From positions 1,810,986 through 1,874,985 of the forward strand of contig NMRA01000002.1 in the NCBI GenBank assembly GCA_002633005.1: a stretch of 64,000 nt of DNA, read 5' to 3'. Positions 35,301 through 47,300 of this stretch are shown here, piece after piece. Position numbers and translations under genes: made by a program. The notes under the pieces are model-generated. The model had not been told where the DNA came from. It searched no databases and saw nothing but the letters and a program-made list of their open reading frames with translations. The stretch's first letter is position 1, and the number at the start of each line of letters is the position of its first letter. The stretch comes from Phoronis australis (Eukaryota; Phoronida; Phoronidae).

Positions 35301-38300
35301 AAAAAGTTATTAAAAATTTAACTGGTTTGAAATAAGCATTTGTGCTGCCTGTTTCAATGTCTGTAAGCATACTTGGTGCAACCACGGAACATTTCCCCCT
35401 TTACTTTGTGCTAAAGTCCAAGTTTGATTATTGAACAGCTGAAAATGGTCAGTGCAAAGAAGAAGATGCTTGATAACATGCCTCTTTGTGATTTGTATTG
35501 TTAGCCAGTTACGCTGTTCCTCGGAAGGCGGTAATTAGTTCAGAGCAAACAGCTGATGAAATACAACAAGAGGGAAAAGAAGCAGCGGGAGAGACACCTG
35601 GTGACAAGGAGCTACCTGCAGGCGAGCATGAGGTGCGGCCGTACAAGTGTGAAGAATGTGGCAAGTTGTTCAAAGTGGTGAGTGTTATGGCCACTAGTGA
35701 GGCAAGTTGTTCAAAGTGGTGAGTGTTAAGGCCACTAGTGAGGCAAGTTGTTCAAAGTGGTGAGTGTTAAGGCCACTAGTGAGTCTTATGGTAAGGACTT
35801 AATAATGTTCATTTTCTTCTGATTATTAGAGGCATTTCATCTATGGCACCGCTAATGTTTGCAAATGCATTGTGGGATGGTTGTGTGCACGTAAATGTCT
35901 GGCAACATCACACTTAAAGTGACAGCATGTCAACATTGGGATGTCACTTTCATGAACCGAAATTGAAAGCACGGATCCACTGCATTATGCATTTTGGCGC
36001 CAGTATGACGAAATATCCATCGTAGATAGAAAAATGAAAGACTGAAACCCAGACTCAACATGAATCGATTAAACAAATAGATCAGCAAGTCATTTACTCC
36101 AAAGATTCTTGAGGTGCACAATCTGATCATGCTGGAGTATAATCTCGCCATCTAAAGCATAAACTATAAGTCCACACCACCTGATATCAGAAGCAGACGA
36201 CCTCTTGACTGATGTCTGTCTATGGGTGCTGGGGCAACAATTGCTACATTCCAGCTCTTTACCTGTGTTCAGAAATAGTGATAAAACTAGGAGACTATCA
36301 TTATGAAACACAATATTCATGCTTGTGTGACATAATTTTGATAAAAATGTATCATGCAGCAATCTTGTAAAAGACCACGCGTAGATGGACAGTATCAGAG
36401 AAGTCTATTGGCAGTAAATTTGTTCAGCTGACAAGTCGAATAATTAGGAATATGACAAATGCTTGCCTGAATATTTAGTCTCGTGTAAGGCATCCAGAAA
36501 AACTGGATCATCTTTTTCAAATTTTTGCACGAAGACAATATTATGTTTTCTTTTTTAATTACACTCAACCACAAATTTTACATGACTTCGCTATTTGCAA
36601 CCTGAAATGGATAAAGTTAACTAGCTTCTTGAGATTTTCTAAAACTCATTTAAATTTTAGGGACAAGTTATATGAGAGTTTCATGTAGACTCGCCAGTTG
36701 TTAGTATGGTGGTCTTAAGCGTCCATCACATGTCAGAATAAAAACACTGGTCTACAGCAATGAGGAAATAATGTTGTCCCACAAAACTTGTCAGGTTTTG
36801 TGGAATGCCTGTCTAGCCTCAGTTCGTGTCTCACGAGAAAAACACCGTGTGTCAACAAAAGAGTGCATGTTGTGACAGAGAGGAAGCTAGAATAGGCCAG
36901 CATTGTCTTCAAGAGTACTTGTACTTAAAATCAGTGTACAATCAAAATAAGTAAAACGTTTTGGCCCACCCTGTATTTAAGGTAGGTGGATACACAAAAC
37001 TAATTTTGACTGTTTTTTACATTTTTATGTCATCCTAATCTTTAATTCTTGATGCACAGTATACTGAAGAAAAATAAAATCATTCTGAAAATCCAAAGTT
37101 GTTTTTTTAGCTATATTTGACCAAGCCTCAGTAAGTCATATGGCTTGAGTGCTCACCAGCTCAGTGATTGACAAGGACACTAGCTCTATTCTAACCCTGT
37201 CAACAAGCATTGCGTAACCGGGCAATCGAGAGTGCTGTATCAGCTGATATTGGTGTTGTAGCAAGACCAAGAATAAAATAATTCTATTTTTGACCATGTG
37301 AAAGTTGGTAGTGAAATGGTGAACTAGCTCCTGTTCCGAGCCTGAGCCTGTTTGTCTATCTGCAAAAAAATTAAGTTGAGTACGCCAAGCCCTACTACCA
37401 AAGCCATCACTGTAGGCTACTCAGCTTGAGGAGTCCGTGCAGAAATTGTGCATGTATAAGAGAAGTCGGTAATATAAGGTCAGGTGTCTTGCGAGAGGAC
37501 GCTGAGTGTCGACGTGGGTGGTGTTGCACGATTCGGTGAGAATGCATGCACGCGCTGCGAAAACAAGCCGCGCACGTGACACATGGACAACTACATGCCG
37601 TCAGAGTAGAGTCTTTGCAGATAAACCGTGCGTCTGTGCTGGGAACGTGCCGTGGAGAAACTAGGCTGTCAAACCCAGAGGATTTTTTAACTTGCCACTG
37701 GGCGTAACTCAAAGAATTAGAGAAATGACCCTGTCAGGTTCAACATAACAGAAATTTTTCTAGTGCATAGATTCAAACGAATCCCTGAATTAAAACTCAT
37801 GATATTATACGATTTTAGAGGAAAGCAATATAAGAAACTTTAGTAACTTGAGAATCTCACCCAAGCGGCGCTATTTGCGCAGAAAGTGATATTTTCTTAT
37901 CCCAAAGTCCATTCGGTACAGGCACGTAAAAATGTTGAACCATTACTATGAAAGTAGTTCTTTATCCTCGTCGCCAATATTGTTATGTAGGCAGTAACGT
38001 GGCGATTTGATATAACACATATATTGGTTAATGATAATATTGGAATACTAACAAATAGGTCTGTCTAATATAGTTAGAGAGTCTTTTACAAACTGAGTGG
38101 AGAGTTCAGATGAATCGTATAAACAATCAACACATGGTTTTAATGTGTGGTCGGCACACCAGTACAGCAGACAATAGATCAACGCTAAGCTCCGCCCACG
38201 TGACAGCCATATTTGTTTTGGTCGTNGATCCACTGCATTATGCATTTTGGCGCCTGTACGACAAAATATCCATCATACATAGAAAAATGAAAGACTGAAA

Positions 38301-41300
38301 ACCAGACTCAAAATGAATTGATTAAACAAATAGATCAGCAAGTCACTTACTCCAAAGATTCTTGAGGTGCACAATCTGATCATGCTGGAGGATAATCTTG
38401 CCATCTAAAGCATAAACTATAAGTCCACACCACCTGATATCAGAAGCAGACGACCTCTTGACTGATGTCTGTCTATGGGTGCTGGGGCAACAATTGCTAC
38501 ATTCCAGTTCTTGTGTTCAGAAATGGTGATAAAACTAGGAGACTATCATTATGAAACGCAGTATTCATGCTTGTGTGACATAATTTTGATAAAAATGTAT
38601 CACGTAGCAATCTTATAAAAGACTCGTAGATGGACAGTATCAGAGAAGTCTATTGGCAGTAAATTTGTTCAGCTGACAAGTCGAATAATTAGGAATATGA
38701 CAAATGCTTGCCTGAATATTTAGTCTCTTGTAAGGCATCCAGATAAAACTGGATCATCTTTTTCAAATTTTTGCACGAAGACAATATTATGTTTTCTTTT
38801 TTAATTACACTCAACTACGAATTTTACATCACTTCACTATTTGCAACCTGAAATGGATAATGTTAACTAGCTTCTTGAGATTTTCTAAAACTCATTTAAA
38901 TTATAGGGACAAGTTATATGAGAGTTTTATGTAGACTCGCCAGTTGTTAGTATGGTGGTCTTAAGCGTCCATCACATGTCAGAATAAAAACACTGGTCTG
39001 CAGCAATGAGGAAATAATGTTGTCCCACAAAACTTGTCAGGTTTTGTGGAATGCCTGTCTAGCCTCAGTTTGTGTCTCACGAGAAAAACACCATGTGTCA
39101 ACAAAAGAGTGCATGTTGTGACTGAGAGGAAGCTAGAATAGGCCAGCAATGTCTTCAAGAGTACTTGTACTTAAAATCAGTGTACAATCAAAATAAGTAA
39201 AACGTTTTGGCCCACCCTGTATTTAACAAGCTTACCATAAGTGTGGATATGAACTTCTTTCAGGAAGGTGTGTTAAGGTCACATATGCTTCGTCATTCAG
39301 ACTACAGGGGGTTCCCCTGTCAAGTTCAAGGATGCCCCTTCGCTTTCAAGACCAAGGGGTCACTGAAACGACACATGAGGCGACATACAGGTACTGCACT
39401 GGTACTGCTGAAGGGAAAAGCTCAGTTTGTTTACTTGATGCTAGGCGTAATAAAGTCCCTATGCTGCAGTTAAACTGTAACAAAACCAGATCTGCAACTT
39501 GCACTTTGATGGAGACTTGAGTTACTGCAAAACTGCTGCATTTTTGCTAGTCTTTTCATAGCCATACCTCTAACTTTAAAGGACACACATGCTTAGGGAT
39601 AAGACTGAGGCCACTTGAGTTGTCATCAGGATGGCAGTGAGTGAGTGTGTTTTGAAATCAATTTTTGCTTGAAAGTGATTCAGGTGGTGAGGAAAGAAAT
39701 GAACTGCTAGCGAAAATGACCTCTTCGTGGAGCTCGTCTATCTGGTGGCGTGAACTGCTACAATTTTTGTCACTCATGCAAACCTATTATAAGACGTATG
39801 TTTAATCATTTGCCTGTGATCGCCTTTGAGTATGTTTTGATTCATAATCAGCATGTTAACTTCTTCAAAGTTTATTTAGTGGCACCGCATATTGCAATTG
39901 CTCTGAATTCAGGTTTCTTGAAAAAGAAAATTATGTGATAAATCTAGTTTCATTAAATTAGTTAAATCCACTAACCTGAGGTTGACGTAAGTTTAATTTC
40001 ATTTTTGACTTTGTTTTCAGATGAGCGGCCATTTAATTGTAAAGACTGTGGGCGGAGCTTCAGGGAGTCAGGGGCATTAATCAGACACCAGAAATCAAGG
40101 TTTGTCCAGAGTTGTTGACTTGTAAATCTGGTGTTAGAAATTGGAACTGTGTATGGCATTGTTCATTATTATTCATTAACTAAAATATGTAGTGCTTATG
40201 ACTGAGCATTATATACTTGAAAGTGAAGAAAGGACTATGTGGAGAAGATAAGACAGATTAAAGTGACGAAATGATGTAAAATATAATTATAATACACAAT
40301 GCAGACCTGTTTACTTCTACTGAATGATTGTTATCACTACGAATTTCATGCAAAAGCTCTGACGCTACTGGCGTTTGTTGTCAAGCTACAGAAAATCACT
40401 CTAAATATGATTAATAATTTGTAATCTTCCACTTGTCAGCTTGATAATTTACTAAAACTTCGAACGGATCTCGGACTAAGTTAAAAAATCATCCTGCATG
40501 TTGCATGTCTGGACTGTTTGCTGTGCAACTCTCAAACCTTCTGTATGACATTTAATTTTCAGGACTCCCTGTACCTTAAAGACTGATCGCTGCCTACCAC
40601 GTTATGGCAAGGTTTTGGACTTTGTGTTGCCTCCATCAATTCCAGCCATAAGCCATCAGGATCACAACGAGGTTTGATATTCAAGTCTTCCTGCCTTTGG
40701 CATTGTTCATTTTCTTTTTCACAAGGAGTTGGTCAAAGTTGCATCAGTTGGATCCAACAAGACTTATATTTGTTCAAGTGTGACAAAGTTCGACTTATTT
40801 GAAGGGTCTTGTGTGTTTACTGGATCAATGTGGTGTCTTGGCTGAGTGTGCGGCCACATATCTATATGTGGCTGCATAGTGCCATCTGGCAACCGCAATC
40901 CCTTTCCAGGATCTTAATGAGATTTGGTATCTGTGTTCCTAAGAAACTAATGATAAATGAAGATGAGTTTCGGACAGATTCAACTATCGCTGGGCCCCCT
41001 GGGGACAATTTAATTTTTTTACGTTTGTCTTTCTATCTTCGAGTTCTTTGATGGATTTTCAAGAAGTTTCGAAATAGGCTTTTATTAAGATGATGATGCT
41101 TGTCCATGTTCGTTGATTTTTATTTTTTGGATTCCCTGTTTTGGCATCCACTTCTTTATCCACCAAACCCCTAAAAGGATCTCTTAAAAAACATGATTGA
41201 CGTGTTCCTGACGAGAAGTCTATGGCTGTATTTTCAGAGTTCGGTTTTAGTGAAATTTGGAAAACGAGTTTCTGTTATGATGGCAATAGCAGCTCTCCAT

Positions 41301-44300
41301 TTTGGGATGGATTTGGCATATTCATGTTTATTTTTTGAGTCATTTGCCTCTGTATCCACCAAACTGCTGAAAGAATCATCATGAAAATGGATAGATGTGT
41401 TTCTAGTGGCAGAAAGCACCTCTGGCATGGATTATCAGATGAGTCCAACTACTCTGGTGCCCCCTTGTGGCATTTTGTACCTGCGGCTGTAGATCCTAAA
41501 TCCTCTTGCAAGATCTTTTCGAAGTTTCTCATGTTCACCTCTGTAATCCGTGATTTTCATGAAATTTAACAAATAGGAGGTGTTAGACCTATTCTAAACC
41601 ATCTAGTTGGCATTTTTACGATTCTAGTAAACACCCCTAGAAGCACACCATTTGCATTGCAGACCTGGGCGCATTTCATTGCTCTTGTTACCCTTACTTG
41701 TCCTCATTTAAATGGTTATCAAGACAGTGTGTAATTCTAGTAAACTTTGAGGCAAACTTTGTAAAATTTATGTAAATCTTGGCAACTAACTTTGTTTACT
41801 GTTTGTCAACTTGTAAACTAAAACCATGGTTTATTACAGACAGGTGGGAGTGAGTTGCCTGACACAGGGAATTCACAGTCCAACACTTGCAAGGTAATTA
41901 GCTTTCCTTTCAAATTGTTAGTAGAGGTAAACTGCTACTATGCTGGGCCAGGATTTCAAACGGGGAGGGGGCACTTGTTGGTAAAGGGTTGATTAAGATT
42001 CCATGCTTTCGTTTGCTTCAATTCTAGTTTGCTTTGTCTTGCCATTTCCTGCTTACGTAAAATCAAGAACATTGTAACATTGTCTAAAACAACTTGCTCT
42101 TGGTAGTGCAAACAAAGTGTCTTGAGCCAGTCGAGATTAACGCTGAGACATAGCGATTTGAGCCCATAGGACTGCATCGACATAAACGATGTCAGCCTGA
42201 AGTTATTGTGTAAATGGGCAGTGCAGTAGGTCCTACTGCATGGAAGTTCGTTTCGTGATAATTGCTATGCAGTTCAAGTTTGTGTTGATGCCAACGAAGT
42301 CATTGTTGTATCACTATACTCTTGTCCCTGCCAGGCTTGCTTTGAGCAGTTTGCTGACCAGACCTCCCTTCAACAACACCTTGAAGAAGTGCATATTTCC
42401 CCCGCCCCCCTTCGCTGTGGTCTCTGTTCCTTTGCTACAGACTCTAACGTCCTCCTGAACACCCACATGCAGACTTGTCACCAAGCAGATCTGCAGGTAA
42501 GTTAAGAGTCGCTGCGATAGGTATCATAAGATCAAAGTGCTGACAAAGATATGGCATACGAAAGTTTGTCATGTTTGACATTCACCCATTTCCATTTATC
42601 ACATGGTCAAGGTTTCCCTTTTAGGGGATACTCAAATTAACGTGTTTGGTGTTAAGTTTATTGTAAAAACAAGTCAGTTTTCTCTGAGACAGTTTGTGCT
42701 TTATTGACAACTTATTCCAGGTGTTGCGACAACTGATTGATCACCTTCTGAGTTGTTTTTGAACACAAAATGATTTCCAGTGATACATTGGACCACCATT
42801 TTTATTCACTGTACATCATCAAAGTCTAAAGCTGTTGGAAGGCTATAAATTGATTGATACAAGTGCTTTATATTGGTTTGCAGATTGGTAGCTCTGACCA
42901 AGCTGACGAAACTGGTGTCAGCGAGGATGCCAGGGTAACCACTGATATTACCAGGTAACTGGTTAGCTATAAATTGAAGTATTTCTAAATTCTTCCAAAA
43001 TAACTCAAGTTTAGATTGAAGTCCCACACAGTGCTAATTGGGTCAATACAAAATCGTAAACTTCAATCATTTTGAAAGATTGCCATGAAACTCGAGCGAT
43101 ATCTTCCTATTGACGAGTGCGTGGTTATTACGATGATTCTTTGATGGATGTGATTTCTACTATGGCTCCTGAAATGTTGACTTTGTTTTGACACATGTTT
43201 CTATATCTACCTAGTTTCGTGAATGATTGTCACAGCATGTAACAGATAAATATTTAGCGAGGAGAGCATGACTGACGTTCATTTCAAACAAATCCGACTA
43301 CTGCTGCACCCCCTGATGGCAGTCTGTCACAATATCTCCTGAATTTGGAGATTATTGTGAAATTTTTGCTGATGTGTTTGTAGCGGGAAGAGCATGGTTG
43401 ATGTTCATTTTCCATCTTATCCAATAATTAGGCCACCTTATACCAGCAATATCTACTAAGTTCGTTAAATGATTGTCATGGAGTTAGGTTGTTTTGTCCC
43501 TGTTTACTTTCCAATATATCGGACTTCTGCAACGCTCCCATGCTGCAATTCCGCCTTTTGCGTCTGCCTCACTGTATCTACAAAGTCCCTCAGTAGAACT
43601 TCATCAATTGATGTGTTTCTATGACAGAAGACTCCACCAGCCCATTGTCACATGTCTTCAGCGTGTTCTGCACCCCCTTGTGACAATTCAGTGTTTAGGA
43701 TCTGCCTTTCTGTCTGCCAAACTGTTCAAAGTGTATAGCTACCAAAATTTGAGGAATGTGTTGCGATTGACCAAAACCTGACTGGCGTTGATTTTTGGAC
43801 AGTTTTGACTACTGCTATACACTCTATTGGCTCTTTTATTATTTTTGGACAGTTTTGACTACTGCTATATACTCTATTGGCTCTTTTATTATTTTTGGAC
43901 AGTTTTGATTACTGCTATATACTCTATTGGCTCTTTTATTATTTTTGGACAGTTTTGACTACTGCTATACACTCTATTGGCTCTTTTATTATTTTTGTTT
44001 TCATCAAAATCTACTAACTTTCAACAAGGATATTCGTGAAATTTGGACAGATTTGATTTCATCTAAAAAGGAACAGTATTTGGCCAATTTTGGACAGTTC
44101 TTACTTGTGCTGTGTCCCCTACTGGAAACTGTAATAGTTTAGTATTCATGCCTAGTATCTGCCAAATCCCAGACTCCATGAAGAATTGTCATGACAGCAA
44201 AGTGAGTTACTATTATTGTGAGCATGATTAGTGTTGAATATAGGATAGATTCAACTGCTGAGGAGCCCCCTAGTGGTAATTTTGATATTCATTTCAATAT

Positions 44301-47300
44301 CATCTAGCATACTATTTGTCAATTTTTAGATGATTAGCACAGACTGCAACTGTGCAACACTAGTTTTGCTCACTCTAGTAAATTCGCGTGGAAATGATTG
44401 AAAAAATGAGCACCCCTTACATAATCCGTTTGCGATGCACGCGGTGGGCGCTCATCAATGCCGTGCCATGCTGGTGTTCACTGTTATTGGAGACTCAGGT
44501 AGTGCTAATAAGTTCAAGCTGAAATCACAAACTCAAAACTCAGTTAAGTACATGACCTTATTTTGTGTGATTAAGAATGTTAATATGATGTACTTACAAA
44601 AATAAACAAAAGGGAGTGACCCCAGAGCATGAACCAAAATTATTGGTTTTCAAAGATGGCGTTTCACGAGGGTTTAAAGTCACTCGGTTATTGTTTTGTT
44701 TCTTACAGACAGGCGAGCACAGCTCTTGAACAGCTGTTGCAGTTGAGGAAACCTAGTAATCCTGCAGTTGAAATGAGAATTGCAAATGGTAAGTTGAATC
44801 TATCTTGATTTATTACTTGGCAATTTTTTTGCAATGTCGTCTAAGTTCCCTAATTATTCTTCAAAAGTTTAACACTATATTCAAGCGTCTGTATGTTATT
44901 TGATTGATCAGAAGTTTATTCCTAGCAGGAGGGTGCAGTATCAATAGAGTTCTTTAACTTCACTGCCTGGCTGTCTAACCCACACAGTAGATAATATTTG
45001 AACAATGTCTTGCTTTCCAACTTACAGAGGAGATAATAGATGGATTAAGAGCAAGGACTGTCTCTGTCTTTCCAACCCAGACTGAAGACCACAATGAATA
45101 GTAGTGCCACTGCAACTTTTTCTCATTCAGCATTACTTGCTGTGCCTTATAATTTATTACAGTTACATCAACTCCAGAATTACAACCAACAATAAATGAT
45201 AATTCACGTCGATGTTACACACTGGGGGGACGCATGAAACAGTGATGAGTCAGTGGCTAGTTTCGATGATTTTATATTAACTGACAAGTCTGTTTTTAGA
45301 CTCTGTTTGTACAAATTGCAGTGTTCAATATTCGAAAACTAAACGCCAAAATGGCTCATGTTTAGAACCACAAAATTCAGTTTTGGCTCGAATTTTTGCG
45401 TCCCAAATTTTAGAGACTGTCCCAAACTGGAGAATTTTTCCATCACAATATCTGCTCATGTCACCCACAGGTGGCCGCGTGTTCACGTGCGAGGTATGCA
45501 GTAAACAGTTCATCACACGTGACAGTTACATGAAGCATATGAGTGTACACTCAGACGAGCGCCAGTATAAGTGTGGTGAATGTGGCAAGTTGTTTAAGCG
45601 TATTACCCACGTGAGGCAGCACCTGCGTATCCACAGCGCTGAGAGGCCCTTTCCGTGTTCGCTGTGCCCCAAGCGATTCAAGACGCACGTGAGTTGGTGG
45701 TGGCGTTTTCTTTCTTTCATTTGTCATGGTTATGGTGTGGGAAAAAGAGAGGTTTCAAGCATGCTATTGAAATGACAGGAGCCAAAATACTGTGTGAAAA
45801 CGATTCATAATATACCAAGGTCCGGGGTCTAATCTTTATATTAGAAACCAAACATGAAATATTTTTGGTATTTTCTGGTTTAGTTTATTAGTGTGAAATC
45901 AAGATAAGTCTCTATTATTCTTTGCTAGAGCATATGTGGATAATTGTCTAATCCTAGTTTGAACTTGATGACCCAAGCATTAAACTGGGCTAAAAGTTTG
46001 AGTTTTAATCAAAATATTATTAGTTTTTACTCATTTGTAGCTCAGATCTGAGGGTCATCAAGTATGACCTTGGATTAGAAATTTATATGTTTAACCATTA
46101 TGTACTATGCTTAACCATTATGTACTTATATGCTTAACCATTATGTACTCATGCACAGCCTTGCCTTGCGTTCACACAGCAGTAGAGCGGGAAATCCCAA
46201 AAACAATTTTTAGTTAGATTCAATAAGAGTACAAAGGTTGGATTTCGGCTCTCGTTCTGTTAAGGGCTGTTCCAGCAAAATCTGTGTGGGAGGGGGGAAG
46301 GCAACTGAAATAAAAATTTATGGGTCGTTACGTTTGATTTAAATTCAAAATGGCTGGTGGTCGTACTTCAAAAAAATAAAAATTTACAGGTCTTTGTTGT
46401 TTCATTGGGCCATAAATGTTTGATGGAGGGTAATTTTAGTAAATTTTATAAACAATCCGCACAGAATTAAAAGCTGAAACAAAAATGCAACTTGCAAAAA
46501 GCTCCGACTTTTTCACTCCCTCCGATCTCCTCATCGGCATGCCCATAACACCATTTAACCACAGGTGCTCGAATTTCTCAATGGCTAATAACCATATCTA
46601 AGAAACATATGTTTTCTTAGTAATGAATGACGTTAGTGGTGATGGAGGAACAGATAAACTCAAGCGCCTGTGCAGTCAACCACAAGAACAAAAAAATTAC
46701 GGGTGGTTGCATTTCAAACGTATAAAAAATTACAAGTGGTAGGCTGAAGAAATGAATGAAAAATATGGGTGGTGGGTGCGAAAAAAAGGTGCCTTCCCCC
46801 CATACAGATTTTACTGGAACAGCCTTAACAAAAACGGTCATACATTCGGATCCTTGAATAATGGTATTGCTAAATAATCACCATGAGAATTGTTGTTTTC
46901 AAAAATTTTGCTTTTGTATGTAAGTTACTTAATATTTTAAGTGCTTAGGACATCCTGTATCCTTACAAAAAGCTCCCGTTTGTTTTTAAATCCAGACGAA
47001 AACAGTTTCCAAATGGAGGCTAAATCCAGATATCAACCCAGTCCATTCTTAAGCGATCCCAAAGTATTTTGTTTGGCATCATGATTTCAGGCCCAAAGAT
47101 TTACTAATTAAAAAAATTCACCAACGAGGCAGGTACCAGAGAAGTGAAACCTAGTGCATCTACATTGGCTAATTTTCATGATGTTTTGATTCTGGTGAAA
47201 ATGATCGTAATTTCAAAAACCAAAAAGTTTGGGTTTAATCCGCTATGTATCAATTTATTTTGGCCTGTGTTTTATTGCTGTTTAACCATCGGTAATGTGG

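Noticed and set aside
42935-42954. Earlier donor (GCCAGG|GTAACC) for E4F1 exon 10
   Set aside because: Ending the exon at 42934 leaves phase 0, and exon 11 then hits a stop after six codons; the donor at 42955 (phase 2) keeps the frame open.
45383-45470. Upstream extension of the E4F1 exon 12 frame
   Set aside because: The open frame continues left of 45471, but the CACCCACAG acceptor and the phase left by exon 11 place the exon start at 45471.
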